A stretch of 64,000 nt of DNA. It comes from UBA6022 sp035704495 (GTDB taxonomy: Bacteria > Patescibacteriota > Saccharimonadia > Saccharimonadales > Saccharimonadaceae). The stretch is from NCBI GenBank assembly GCA_035704495.1, contig DASSWW010000038.1:1-64000 (forward strand). The letters are read 5' to 3'. The number at the start of each line of letters is the position of its first letter. The first letter of the stretch is position 1. Below the pieces are notes generated by a model that had not been told where the DNA came from, made no database searches, and saw only the letters and a program-made list of their open reading frames with translations. A program made the translations under genes and the position numbers. Positions 33,156 to 41,728 of the stretch are shown here, one piece after another.

Positions 33156-33386
33156 ATGCCATATAACAACACAAGTGAACTACCGGACAGCGTTAAAAAT
33201 GTTCTCCCTGAACATGCCCAAGCTATCTATAAAGAAGCGTTTAACAGCGCCTACGATCAGTATGATGACCCAGAGGATCGACGCGGTGATGCCGACCGTG
33301 AAGAAACCGCGCACCGTGTGGCGTGGTCGGCGGTAAAAAGTAAATACGAAAAAGGCGATGACGATTCGTGGCACCCCAAAGAGTAG
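33156..33386 (+). CDS. chaB: ChaB family protein
   Basis: The 76-residue protein matches the ChaB fold throughout: MPYNNTSELPDSVKNVLPEHAQAIYKEAFNSAYDQY, then EETAHRVAWSAVKSKYEK. ChaB was named as a regulator of the ChaA cation antiporter in E. coli, but no chaA is seen here and the molecular role is unclear. AAAGGAG precedes the ATG. The last 19 bases overlap the DNA glycosylase start, so the two are coupled; a stress-related role is inferred. Confidence 0.9.
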   Translation: MPYNNTSELPDSVKNVLPEHAQAIYKEAFNSAYDQYDDPEDRRGDADREETAHRVAWSAVKSKYEKGDDDSWHPKE

Positions 33387-33973
33387 TTCCAGACGACTTT
33401 GCTGTTTTAAAAACTGACGTTGGTACGGCGGCACAACGATTGCTCGGCTGTGTATTAGAACGTGAAATTGATGGACAGACAGTACGTGTAAGAATCGTCG
33501 AGACCGAAGCGTATGATCAAACAGATGCCGCCAGCCACAGCTATAATGGCCGAACACCACGGGTAGAAACGATGTTTGGTCCAGCGGCTCATACCTATAT
33601 TTATTTCACCTATGGCATGCACTATTGCTGCAATATAGTGGTCGGAGAAGCGGGATATGGTGCCGGCGCACTGATTCGTGCAGTCGAGCCGCTAGACGGC
33701 CACGAAAAGCTAGCAGAACGACGTGGTGGCAAAACTGGTATCGAAGTGACGAACGGCCCAGCAAAACTTTGCCAAGCATTGGGCATCGATTTACGCATGA
33801 ATGGGCATGATTTAAAACGCTCACCGCTGCGATTGCGCATGCAGCCTGCTTTGTCGCAAAATAAAATAACCAGGACGACCCGCATAGGCATTAGCAAAGC
33901 CAAAGACGTGCGATGGCGTTTTTATATTACCGACAATCCGTTCGTATCGGTAAAAGAGCGGGTTGTTAAATAA
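33368..33973 (+). CDS. 3-methyladenine DNA glycosylase (AAG/MPG family)
   Basis: The 201-residue enzyme excises alkylated purines in base-excision repair. The active-site Glu is in VETEAYDQTDAASHSYNG, and the family hallmark IYFTYGMHYCCNIVV is present, with ALIRAVEPLDG and NGPAKLCQALGI. The start is GTG 33368, which gives the expected N-terminus and overlaps chaB by 19 bases. The length is normal for the bacterial form. No alkylation-response regulator is nearby. Confidence 0.92.
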   Translation: MAPQRVVPDDFAVLKTDVGTAAQRLLGCVLEREIDGQTVRVRIVETEAYDQTDAASHSYNGRTPRVETMFGPAAHTYIYFTYGMHYCCNIVVGEAGYGAGALIRAVEPLDGHEKLAERRGGKTGIEVTNGPAKLCQALGIDLRMNGHDLKRSPLRLRMQPALSQNKITRTTRIGISKAKDVRWRFYITDNPFVSVKERVVK

Positions 33974-33975
33974 AC

Positions 33976-34004
33976 TTGCGACAGGCTGTTACGAGTGGTA
34001 TACT
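33976..34004 (+). promoter_or_regulatory. Promoter of nusA
   Basis: TTGCGA (33976-33981), 17 bases, TATACT (33999-34004), with TGG before the -10 box. RNA starts near 34011. Confidence 0.65.
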
Positions 34005-34020
34005 ATACGAAGTACATTGT

Positions 34021-34044
34021 TCCGGCCGCCAGGTCGGATTTTTT
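34021..34044 (+). terminator. Terminator-like hairpin in the nusA leader (candidate attenuator)
   Basis: TCCGGCC and GGTCGGA pair over 7 bp (one G-T) around GCCA, followed by six T. It lies between the promoter and the AAGGAG site of nusA, about 10 bases after the RNA start, so termination here would prevent nusA expression. Confidence 0.6.
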
Positions 34045-34065
34045 CATAAAAAGGAGATAAAACTC

Positions 34066-35196
34066 ATGGAAGATATCAATATTAAGCAGCTGACTTTAGC
34101 AGTTCGCACTATCGCTGAAGAAAAGAACCTACCAGAAGAAATCGTATTATCGGTTATTGAACAAGCGATTGCGGCTGCATGGCGTCGTGATAACGGCGAA
34201 CGTGATCAGGAAGTTCGTGCAGAATTAAATGTAAATGACGGCACGGCGAATGTTTTTGTCGCCCGTGAAGTTGTCGAAGAAGTCGGTAGTGATGCCGTCG
34301 AAATTAGCTTGGCTGATGCAAAAAAAGCCAAAAAAGATGCCGCTATTGGTGATACTATCGAGGAAAAATTCGAGGTAATCAGCTTTGGTCGTGTTGCAGC
34401 CCAAACAGCAAAACAAGTGGTATTGCAGCGCCTGCGCGAAGCGGAACGCGAAGTTGTACTAGAAGAATATGAAGATAAAATTGGTACGATTGTTAATGGT
34501 ACTGTCCAACGGGTTGAACCGCGCGTAATCCGCGTTGATTTAGGCAAAGCGACTGGTATTATTCCTCAAAGTGAGCAAATTCAAGGTGAATTTTATAGTA
34601 TTGGTAGTCGTATCAAGGTCTTTATCAAGGATATTGAACGTGATAACCGCGGTCCACAACTTATCTTGTCGCGCGGCAACGAAGCCTTTGTTGAATACCT
34701 ATTCCGTCAAGAAGTGCCAGAGATCGAAACTGGTGCCGTCGAAGTAAAAGCAATCGCCCGTGAAGCCGGTCGTCGTACAAAACTAGCCGTCGCTTCGACT
34801 GTTCCTGGCGTTGATCCAGTCGGTACGTTTGTTGGCGGACACGGAACCCGTGTACAGGCAGTCATGAACGAAATTGGTGATCAAGAAAAAATCGACATCA
34901 TTACGTTCGACGAAAATAGCGAACAGTTCATCCGCAACGCACTCAGCCCAGCTGAAGTAGCAAAAGTAGAAATCGATGAAGCAGCCAAGCGTGCCAAGGT
35001 GTTTGTCTACGAAGACCAACAATCAATTGCTATTGGACGCGGTGGTCAAAATGTTCGCTTGGCAAGTCGTTTGACAGGTTACGAGCTAGATATCGAAACC
35101 GCTCAAGCCGCTAGCGAAAAGCCAGCCGAAGCAAAACCTCGTAAAAATATCGAAGATAGTCTAATGAACGCAGTCGAGGAATCGTCTGACGAATAG
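34066..35196 (+). CDS. nusA: Transcription termination/antitermination factor NusA
   Basis: NusA binds RNA polymerase and nascent RNA, promoting pausing and intrinsic termination. The 376-residue protein has the N-terminal polymerase-binding domain, an S1 domain (GTIVNGTVQRVEPRVIRVDLG, residues about 140-205) and two KH domains with IGRGGQNVRLASRL near residue 325. The C-terminal acidic repeats of enterobacteria are absent, as in many other phyla. ATG 34066 follows AAGGAG at 9 bases; the frame opens earlier, at 33976, but that would run through the promoter. A terminator-like hairpin sits in its leader. Confidence 0.97.
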   Translation: MEDINIKQLTLAVRTIAEEKNLPEEIVLSVIEQAIAAAWRRDNGERDQEVRAELNVNDGTANVFVAREVVEEVGSDAVEISLADAKKAKKDAAIGDTIEEKFEVISFGRVAAQTAKQVVLQRLREAEREVVLEEYEDKIGTIVNGTVQRVEPRVIRVDLGKATGIIPQSEQIQGEFYSIGSRIKVFIKDIERDNRGPQLILSRGNEAFVEYLFRQEVPEIETGAVEVKAIAREAGRRTKLAVASTVPGVDPVGTFVGGHGTRVQAVMNEIGDQEKIDIITFDENSEQFIRNALSPAEVAKVEIDEAAKRAKVFVYEDQQSIAIGRGGQNVRLASRLTGYELDIETAQAASEKPAEAKPRKNIEDSLMNAVEESSDE

Positions 35197-35216
35197 ACAT
35201 ACTTAGCTAATAATAA

Positions 35217-35246
35217 AACCTCCGCTGTTAAAAACGGAGGTTTTTT
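35217..35246 (+). terminator. Intrinsic terminator of nusA
   Basis: CCTCCG (35219-35224) and CGGAGG (35235-35240) pair, flanked by AA and six T. Confidence 0.85.
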
Positions 35247-35270
35247 ATTATTTCAGCGGAACGATAGGTT

Positions 35271-35492
35271 TTAACGCTGTTTAATCATGATTTCCAAATT
35301 GGAAAGATAATGAGCAGGATTGACCTGGTGGTGTTTGCGCAGGTAGGTAAGGTGTACTTGAACAAACGGTAACTGATTATCGGGATAATCAATCGCCGCA
35401 GGGCTGTAAAGGCTTTTCGTCGCCATTTTTGGATTAGCTTGTAATTCCTCAAGCCGTGTCGTGATTTCCTCGATGGTCATTAGTGGTGGCAT
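35271..35492 (-). CDS. Hypothetical protein (73 aa)
   Basis: The 73-residue protein begins MPPLMTIEEITTRLEELQANP and ends VNPAHYLSNLEIMIKQR. Helix-rich ends flank a middle segment YPDNQLPFVQVHLTYLRKHH. Its ATG overlaps the TAA of the 19-residue frame (TAATG), so translation is coupled. It converges with nusA. No family is recognised. Confidence 0.55.
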   Translation of the reverse strand: MPPLMTIEEITTRLEELQANPKMATKSLYSPAAIDYPDNQLPFVQVHLTYLRKHHQVNPAHYLSNLEIMIKQR

Positions 35493-35551
35493 TAGACTGT
35501 CGCAATCTTTTTTGGTTTTTTTGTCTCTTTGCGGCCTTTATCTTTTGACAT
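35492..35551 (-). CDS. 19-residue Lys-rich peptide, coupled to the next gene
   Basis: MSKDKGRKETKKPKKIATV is encoded from ATG 35551, which follows AAAGGA at 7 bases; the stop overlaps the next ATG. Nine of 19 residues are Lys or Arg. It may be a leader peptide that couples translation to the 73-residue frame, or a small basic protein in its own right. Confidence 0.5.
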   Translation of the reverse strand: MSKDKGRKETKKPKKIATV

Positions 35552-35635
35552 ACACTATTCCTTTCATGGGGTATTCCACATGCGTTGTTTCCATTATGCG
35601 CCTATTTGCAATAAATAGCTAATTTAGAAAAAATG

Positions 35636-35662
35636 TTAGCACTCTATTGACGAGAGTGCTAA
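35636..35662. promoter_or_regulatory. CIRCE operator of clpC
   Basis: TTAGCACTC-N9-GAGTGCTAA is a perfect match to the CIRCE element bound by the heat-shock repressor HrcA. It overlaps the -35 box of the clpC promoter. Confidence 0.92.
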
Positions 35663-35676
35663 ACAGTCTGTATACT
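35647..35676 (+). promoter_or_regulatory. Promoter of clpC
   Basis: TTGACG (35647-35652) lies in the CIRCE spacer; 18 bases on is TATACT (35671-35676). HrcA bound to CIRCE would cover the -35 box. Confidence 0.7.
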
Positions 35677-35742
35677 TGTAGATAGTAGAGTAAATCAGGC
35701 AGAATGCTTGCGCTACGTCAAAGGAGGATTGATAATAGAATT

Positions 35743-38223
35743 ATGGCAGATGATTTCGCTGATTTTTTATCCCATTTAACTGACAATGCACGTGTTAGTT
35801 TGCAACACGCGGATGCTATTGCGCGTGGGTACGGTAGCGCTTATATCGGCACCGAACATTTGCTGCTTGGTGTACTTGCCCAAGGGTCATCAGTAGGGGC
35901 GAAAGTGCTAGCTGATGCTGGTATTACCCTGGACCGAGCAGAGCTAGCTTTGAATTTAACACCACGTACTTTAGTGGTGAGCACTGGCGCCAAAGGGTTG
36001 TCGGAAACGGCAAAACTAACCTTAAAAATGGGGTGGGATATTGCACAAGAGTTTCATCAGGATTATTTAGGAACCGAACATATTTTATATAGCATTCTAA
36101 ACCAAAAGAATGCACGTGCTACGGTGTTGCTGCGGGATATGAATATTGATATCGCAGAACTAACGAGTGAACTAGAAGAATTTTTTGATCGCCAACATGC
36201 GGTGATCCAAGACAACGAGACAACTCAGACGAATCCGTTTAAAAAGCGTACAGGCCGCGGAGGCATGCTGGAAACATTTGGTATTGATTTGACCGCAAAA
36301 GCCAAACTCGGCGAACTAGACCCTGTGATTGGGCGGGACAGCCAGGAAGAGCGAATGGTTACGATTTTGAGCCGCCGCACAAAAAACAATCCGGTGCTGA
36401 TTGGTGAACCAGGCGTTGGTAAAACCGCAATTGTCGAGGGTCTGGCACAGCGGATTGCCCGCGAAGATGTGCCTGACCATCTACTCGATAAACGAGTGGT
36501 GCAATTAGATTTGGCCGCGATGATTGCCGGTACAAAATATCGTGGCGAGTTTGAAGAACGACTCAAAAAGACAATCGAAGAACTCAAACAACAAAAGAAT
36601 GTGATTCTTTTCATTGATGAGTTACATCTGTTAGTGGGCGCAGGTGCAGCCGAAGGTGCATTGGACGCGGCGAATATGTTAAAACCAGCGCTTGCTCGCG
36701 GCGAACTGCATTTAATTGGTGCAACCACGCTTGACGAATACCGCAAACACATCGAAAAAGACAGCGCCCTGGAACGACGTTTCCAAACGATTGTTGTTCC
36801 CGAACCTAGTTTAAAAGATACGATTGCTATCATTAAAGGACTCCGTAGTTACTACGAAAGTCATCACGGCGTCACGATGAGCGACGAAGTGCTAGAAGAC
36901 GCTGTTTATATGGCTGATCGCTACGTCAGCGAGCGATTTATGCCCGATAAAGCAATTGATGTAATTGATGAAGCAGCGGCATTGGTACGCGTAAAATCCG
37001 GTCGAAAACCAAGTAAACTACGCGATTTGACCAGACAACTAAAAAATCTGAATGAAAAGATGGAAGACGCAGTTAATAGTGAAGATTATGAGCGAGCTGC
37101 GCTATATAAAACACGCATTAGTCAGATTACGGCAAAATTAGATGAAACGCGTCAGGATTACGAACAAAACACACCTATCAAATTGAAAGATGACGATATT
37201 GCCCATGCGATTGCAACCATGACGGGTATACCTGTAAAACGTGTCCAAAAGTCAGAGGCGAAATTACTCCGTTCGCTTGAAAAACATCTTGCTAAATACA
37301 TTATCGGCCAAAAAGAAGCAGTCGAAAAAGTGTCACGGGCAATTCGACGAAGTCGTAGCGGTGTCGCTAGTAATAAACGCCCCATCGGGTCATTTGTCTT
37401 TATGGGTCCGACTGGTGTCGGCAAAACCGAGCTGGCGCGCGTATTAGCCCGCGAAGTGTTTGGCAGTGACGATGCATTGATTAAAATCGACATGAGTGAG
37501 TTCGGTGAACGACACACCAGCAGCCGACTGGTGGGTGCGCCTGCAGGATATGTTGGCTACGAAGATGGCGGGCAATTGACCGATAAGATTCGTCGTCAAC
37601 CCTACAGTGTCGTGTTGTTTGATGAAATAGAAAAAGCACATCCTGAAGTATTTCAGATGTTACTGCAGCTACTTGAAGACGGCAAATTGACCGATGCAAA
37701 GGGCCGTAGTGTCGACTTTACAAACGCCATCATCATTCTAACCAGCAACCTTGGTGCTGATCGCATGATGAAAGAATCCAGCCTAGGATTCCACGCCAGC
37801 AGCAAATCTGATACACAAAAACTCGATTCTATTCATGATGAAAATGCGACAGCAGCCAAAGAAGCGCTATCAAAGATGATGCGCCCCGAGTTGATTAATC
37901 GGTTTGATGCAGTAGTGACATTCCGTGCGCTAACTCGAAAAGAAATCGGTAAAATATTCGACAACCTGATTGATGAGTTGCAACAACGCCTTATCCGTAA
38001 AGGTATTCATTTGGTTATCAAATCATCGGCTAAACGATTATTAATCGACAAAGGCTATGACGAAAAGTTTGGCGCGCGGCCGCTGCGTCGGGCTATTCAG
38101 GATGAAGTTGAACATCAAATTGCGGACGGTGTTTTGTCGGGTGAGTATGAAAAAGGAAGCGTGCTTGAAATCAGTGCACAAAAAGGAAATGTAGTTGTTA
38201 ATGTTAGACACGAAACGGCGTAG
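35743..38223 (+). CDS. clpC: ATP-dependent Clp protease ATPase subunit ClpC
   Basis: ClpC unfolds proteins for ClpP. The 826-residue protein has the N-terminal double Clp domain, AAA-1 with Walker A GEPGVGKT, a middle region with a UVR-like helix pair (MEDAVNSEDYERAALYKTRI), and AAA-2 with GPTGVGKTE and Walker B LFDEIEKAHP. AAGGAGG lies 15 bases before ATG 35743, longer than ideal; the earlier in-frame ATG (35704) precedes the AAGGAGG, so 35743 is preferred. A perfect CIRCE overlaps the promoter, so HrcA should repress it without heat stress. It overlaps the following metallopeptidase-like gene. Confidence 0.96.
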   Translation: MADDFADFLSHLTDNARVSLQHADAIARGYGSAYIGTEHLLLGVLAQGSSVGAKVLADAGITLDRAELALNLTPRTLVVSTGAKGLSETAKLTLKMGWDIAQEFHQDYLGTEHILYSILNQKNARATVLLRDMNIDIAELTSELEEFFDRQHAVIQDNETTQTNPFKKRTGRGGMLETFGIDLTAKAKLGELDPVIGRDSQEERMVTILSRRTKNNPVLIGEPGVGKTAIVEGLAQRIAREDVPDHLLDKRVVQLDLAAMIAGTKYRGEFEERLKKTIEELKQQKNVILFIDELHLLVGAGAAEGALDAANMLKPALARGELHLIGATTLDEYRKHIEKDSALERRFQTIVVPEPSLKDTIAIIKGLRSYYESHHGVTMSDEVLEDAVYMADRYVSERFMPDKAIDVIDEAAALVRVKSGRKPSKLRDLTRQLKNLNEKMEDAVNSEDYERAALYKTRISQITAKLDETRQDYEQNTPIKLKDDDIAHAIATMTGIPVKRVQKSEAKLLRSLEKHLAKYIIGQKEAVEKVSRAIRRSRSGVASNKRPIGSFVFMGPTGVGKTELARVLAREVFGSDDALIKIDMSEFGERHTSSRLVGAPAGYVGYEDGGQLTDKIRRQPYSVVLFDEIEKAHPEVFQMLLQLLEDGKLTDAKGRSVDFTNAIIILTSNLGADRMMKESSLGFHASSKSDTQKLDSIHDENATAAKEALSKMMRPELINRFDAVVTFRALTRKEIGKIFDNLIDELQQRLIRKGIHLVIKSSAKRLLIDKGYDEKFGARPLRRAIQDEVEHQIADGVLSGEYEKGSVLEISAQKGNVVVNVRHETA

Positions 38224-39202
38224 TTCATTCGGTTACGTAACGAGTTTGGTTGTGACGCTTATTTCGGTTGGCGTAGCGCTTTTACTGCTCGTTAATCGTC
38301 AATATATTATTGATCAAGTGTACGCGTGGCAATACCAGCCGACAGATCAGATTAGTGCGTTTGCCGAGCGGACTGATATGAGCGACACGGGCAAATTTTT
38401 GTTTTATGCCAGTCAACCAGAACTAGAAAACGCGCAGGAGTTTAACACGGAATGTTCACGTATCGAACAGGGAACAGCAATACTGGGATGCTATGATGGT
38501 CGTAAAATTTATATTTATAATGTGACCAATCCAAGGTTAGACGGTATTCGTGCGGTCACATCGGCACATGAAATGCTGCATGCTGCGTACATTCGGTTGG
38601 ACGATAGCGAACGTACTCAGCTCGACAAGTTGCTAGAGGTAGAATATGACAAGTTGAAAGATACGGCTGACTTTTCTGAACGTATGGCATTTTATGCGAG
38701 GACCGAACCAGGCGAGCGTTATAATGAACTCCACTCGATTATTGGTACAGAAGTAAAAAAGATTAGTCCAGAACTAGAAGAGCATTATGCTAGGTATTTT
38801 AACGACCGTAGTAAAGTAGTGCAGCTACATCTACAGTACGCTAGTGTCTTTGCGGCTTTGCAAGCTCGCAGCCAAGAATTATCGAGGCAATTAAATGCGC
38901 TGGCTGATGCAATTGAAAGCAGTTCTGCTGCCTACAATCGTAACGTTAATCAATTAAACCAGGACATTGCACAATTCAATGCACGGGCAAATAACGGGGA
39001 TTTTTCGTCACAAACAGAGTTTGAAAGTGAACGTGCTGCGTTAGAGGCGCGGGCGAATACACTTGATAGTCAGCGCGCTGCCATCAGTAGCGACCGAGCA
39101 CGCTATAACGAACTACGCGAGGAACTGTTGCTTGTTGCCAGTGAATCAGAAGCCCTTAATCGTAGTATCGATAGTAGTTTAGCGCCGTCGCCGAGTATAT
39201 AA
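38201..39202 (+). CDS. Membrane-anchored HExxH protein with coiled coil (putative metallopeptidase)
   Basis: The 333-residue protein has one N-terminal membrane helix (residues about 10-30) and an outside domain with SAHEMLHAAY, an HExxH zinc-protease motif, followed by a predicted coiled coil (residues about 200-320; ELSRQLNALADAIESSSA). No third zinc ligand is obvious, so catalysis is uncertain. The ATG at 38201 lies inside the clpC end (23-base overlap), so it is coupled to clpC and falls under CIRCE/HrcA control. An envelope quality-control role is inferred from this position. Confidence 0.6.
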   Translation: MLDTKRRSSFGYVTSLVVTLISVGVALLLLVNRQYIIDQVYAWQYQPTDQISAFAERTDMSDTGKFLFYASQPELENAQEFNTECSRIEQGTAILGCYDGRKIYIYNVTNPRLDGIRAVTSAHEMLHAAYIRLDDSERTQLDKLLEVEYDKLKDTADFSERMAFYARTEPGERYNELHSIIGTEVKKISPELEEHYARYFNDRSKVVQLHLQYASVFAALQARSQELSRQLNALADAIESSSAAYNRNVNQLNQDIAQFNARANNGDFSSQTEFESERAALEARANTLDSQRAAISSDRARYNELREELLLVASESEALNRSIDSSLAPSPSI

Positions 39203-39270
39203 TGTGGCATACTAAAACGCATCGTTATTCGGAAAAACCAGCAAGCGCATTATTCACTCGTGTCCTAAGG

Positions 39271-39276
39271 TATAAT
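39271..39276 (+). promoter_or_regulatory. -10 box of radA (leaderless type)
   Basis: TATAAT ends 8 bases before ATG 39285. Confidence 0.5.
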
Positions 39277-39284
39277 AAAAACTA

Positions 39285-40637
39285 ATGGTTAAAAGTAGAA
39301 CTCAATTTATCTGTCAAAACTGTGGTGCAAGCTACCCTAAATGGACAGGAAAGTGCGACAACTGTGGTGAGTGGAATACCCTGGTCGAACAAGTTGCGCC
39401 TAGCCAGGGTAAGTCTGCCGTTGCAAAAAGTGCTCATAGCGGCAACGTCCTAAAACCTCAAACCATGCAATCGATATCGATTGAAGAGACGGCAAAGCGC
39501 ATGTCGACTGGCTACAGCGACTTAGACGCGGTGCTAGGTGGTGGTATTTTGCCAGGCGGTGTCATGTTGATGGCGGGTCAGCCAGGTATTGGTAAAAGTA
39601 CGCTACTTTTGCAGGTAGCAAGCGAAATTGGTAAAGTGCAGCCTGTGCTATATGCAAGTGGCGAAGAATCAGCCAGTCAAGTCAAGTTGCGCGCCGAACG
39701 GCTAGGCGCAAATACCCGCGAACAACTGCACTTTGTTGCCAGTACAAGCGCTGACGATATAGCGGCAACCATTCGATCAGGCGCGTACAAATTAGTGGTT
39801 ATTGATTCGATTCAAACGCTTAGTTTAGACGAAATTACTTCTGCACCTGGAACGGTCAGTCAAATTACCAATAGTAGTAACGTGATTATCCGGGCTGCCA
39901 AAGAAGCTGGTGCAGCAGTTGTGTTGGTTGGACACGTCACTAAAGAAGGAAGTATCGCTGGTCCAAAAGTGTTGGAGCACTTAGTTGACGTGGTGTTGCA
40001 GTTCGAGGGCGATCGTTATGGTGGATTTAAAGTAGTGCGCGCGGTTAAAAACCGATTTGGATCAACAAACGAAGCGGCTATTTTTGAAATGTACGAACAA
40101 GGGCTGCGTGTCGTTGAAAACCCATCTGCTGCACTGCTTGCCGAACGTCAAAATGCCGACGGATCAGTCGTTATGGCAACGTTAGAGGGCACCAGGCCGC
40201 TGCTGGTCGAGATTCAAGCGCTTGTCAATCCGACCAGTTTCGGGTATCCTAAACGGACAGCCTCGGGTTTTGACTTGAACCGACTTAATCTTTTGATCGC
40301 CGTACTAGAACGACGGACAAAATTGAATTTATCGGATAAAGACATTTATATAAATGTCGTCGGCGGGCTGAAGCTAAACGATCCGGCAGCCGATTTGGCG
40401 ATTTGTATAGCAATTGCTAGTGCAGCAGCAGGCAAACGATTAGGCGATGAACTGGTCGTCTTTGGTGAAGTAGGATTGGGCGGTGAGATACGAAGTGTTC
40501 ATAGTATTGAACGTCGTGTCGCCGAAGCAAAAAAGCTTGGCTTTACCCAAGCAATTGCTCCAAAAAGTGGGCAAAAAGATTTATTTATCAAAGGAGTTGG
40601 CAATTTACGCCAAGCTCTCATAGATTACTTACAATAG
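39285..40637 (+). CDS. radA: DNA repair protein RadA/Sms
   Basis: RadA is a RecA-like helicase that processes recombination intermediates. The 450-residue protein has a four-Cys zinc finger (C10, C13, C24, C27), the RecA-like core with Walker A AGQPGIGKST (residue about 97), the RadA-specific KNRFG (residue about 254) and a C-terminal Lon-like domain (VGGLKLNDPAADLAICIAI). All parts are complete. A PIN-TRAM protein follows, the same order as the radA-yacL neighbourhood of Firmicutes. Confidence 0.97.
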   Translation: MVKSRTQFICQNCGASYPKWTGKCDNCGEWNTLVEQVAPSQGKSAVAKSAHSGNVLKPQTMQSISIEETAKRMSTGYSDLDAVLGGGILPGGVMLMAGQPGIGKSTLLLQVASEIGKVQPVLYASGEESASQVKLRAERLGANTREQLHFVASTSADDIAATIRSGAYKLVVIDSIQTLSLDEITSAPGTVSQITNSSNVIIRAAKEAGAAVVLVGHVTKEGSIAGPKVLEHLVDVVLQFEGDRYGGFKVVRAVKNRFGSTNEAAIFEMYEQGLRVVENPSAALLAERQNADGSVVMATLEGTRPLLVEIQALVNPTSFGYPKRTASGFDLNRLNLLIAVLERRTKLNLSDKDIYINVVGGLKLNDPAADLAICIAIASAAAGKRLGDELVVFGEVGLGGEIRSVHSIERRVAEAKKLGFTQAIAPKSGQKDLFIKGVGNLRQALIDYLQ

Positions 40638-40697
40638 TCAAAACGAACTATCGTACGTCATCACAACGATTAGCGGGATTAATCAGAAAGAACAATT

Positions 40698-41651
40698 ATG
40701 CAAACAATAGAAATTTTATTAGTCGTCGTTACTTTGGCGATTTTGGCAGAGGCTACCTATTTAGTCGTCAAATTACCTAGACAGAATTTGTCACGAAAGC
40801 AAGCTCGGCCAATTTTGGTTGATACATCCGTACTAATTGATGGACGTATCATCGCTGTCGCGCAGTCGGGATTTATCGGCGATACGCTAGTCATTCCTCG
40901 GAGTGTTATTGGCGAATTGCAGTTTTTGGCCGATAACGCCGATCATGACAAGCGAGCACGCGCTCGCTACGGACTGGATGTCGTCAAAGAATTGCAAGCA
41001 ATGCCACACTTAAAAGTAGAAATATTACAGGATGGCAGCAAGGCTGAAGAAGGCGTCGATGAACGCTTACTAACGCTCGCTAAAAAGCATAGTGCTGCGG
41101 TCTGTACTATCGACTACAACCTGAACAAAGTTGCAGTTGTCGAAGGTATTACTGTATTGAATGTTAACGAATTGGCACAAAGTTTACGAATGGCTTATTT
41201 GCCTGGTGAAAAAATGTTGCTTGAATTAGTACAAAAAGGACAAGATGCGCACCAGGGAGTCGGTTACCTCGCTGACGGAACGATGGTTGTCGTCGAACAC
41301 GCCAACAAGAATATTGGTCAAACTATCGAAATCGAGTTTATACGTAGCCTGCAAACAGCCGCAGGTAAAATGATGTTTGCAAAGCCAGTCGAACGACAGC
41401 AGCCCGCCAAAGTACAGCATCCTTCGGGCAAAAAACCAATCAACAAACCACGCCCAACTCCAAAAGAAGCCCCAGAAAAGGTAACGGCTTATCATAGCGA
41501 TGCGAATGATCGCCGCACAAAGAAAGCGCAAAATACAAAATCTCAGCCAAAACCACGATCAAATAACAATAATCGTCGTCAGCAACAAAAACCGCGTACT
41601 TCCGTCCAACGTGAAGCAGCATTGATTGATTTAGTAGAAAACCAAAAATAA
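40698..41651 (+). CDS. PIN-TRAM domain protein (YacL-like)
   Basis: The 317-residue protein has one N-terminal membrane helix (residues about 3-24), a PIN-domain nuclease core with acidic residues in LVDTSVLIDGRI, SVIGELQFLADN and TIDYNL, and a TRAM domain (KGQDAHQGVGYLADGTMVVV). A basic, Gln/Asn/Pro-rich tail follows (residues about 225-300). YacL of Bacillus has several membrane helices; here only one remains. It probably cuts or binds RNA at the membrane. It follows radA and ends at a strong terminator. Confidence 0.85.
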   Translation: MQTIEILLVVVTLAILAEATYLVVKLPRQNLSRKQARPILVDTSVLIDGRIIAVAQSGFIGDTLVIPRSVIGELQFLADNADHDKRARARYGLDVVKELQAMPHLKVEILQDGSKAEEGVDERLLTLAKKHSAAVCTIDYNLNKVAVVEGITVLNVNELAQSLRMAYLPGEKMLLELVQKGQDAHQGVGYLADGTMVVVEHANKNIGQTIEIEFIRSLQTAAGKMMFAKPVERQQPAKVQHPSGKKPINKPRPTPKEAPEKVTAYHSDANDRRTKKAQNTKSQPKPRSNNNNRRQQQKPRTSVQREAALIDLVENQK

Positions 41652-41669
41652 TACTTTATTCATAACAAA

Positions 41670-41699
41670 ATACCATTCCGTTTGGAATGGTATTTTTAT
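41670..41699. terminator. Strong terminator shared with the convergent gene
   Basis: ATACCATTCC-GTTT-GGAATGGTAT is a perfect 10-bp stem followed by TTTTTATT. Confidence 0.9.
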
Positions 41700-41728
41700 T
41701 GTAACGAGATTATCGTAAGTAGTAATAC

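Noticed and set aside
36225..36833. 202-residue antisense frame in clpC
   Set aside because: It is opposite a conserved AAA domain, lacks a ribosome site, and is Ser/Arg-rich as expected for an antisense shadow.
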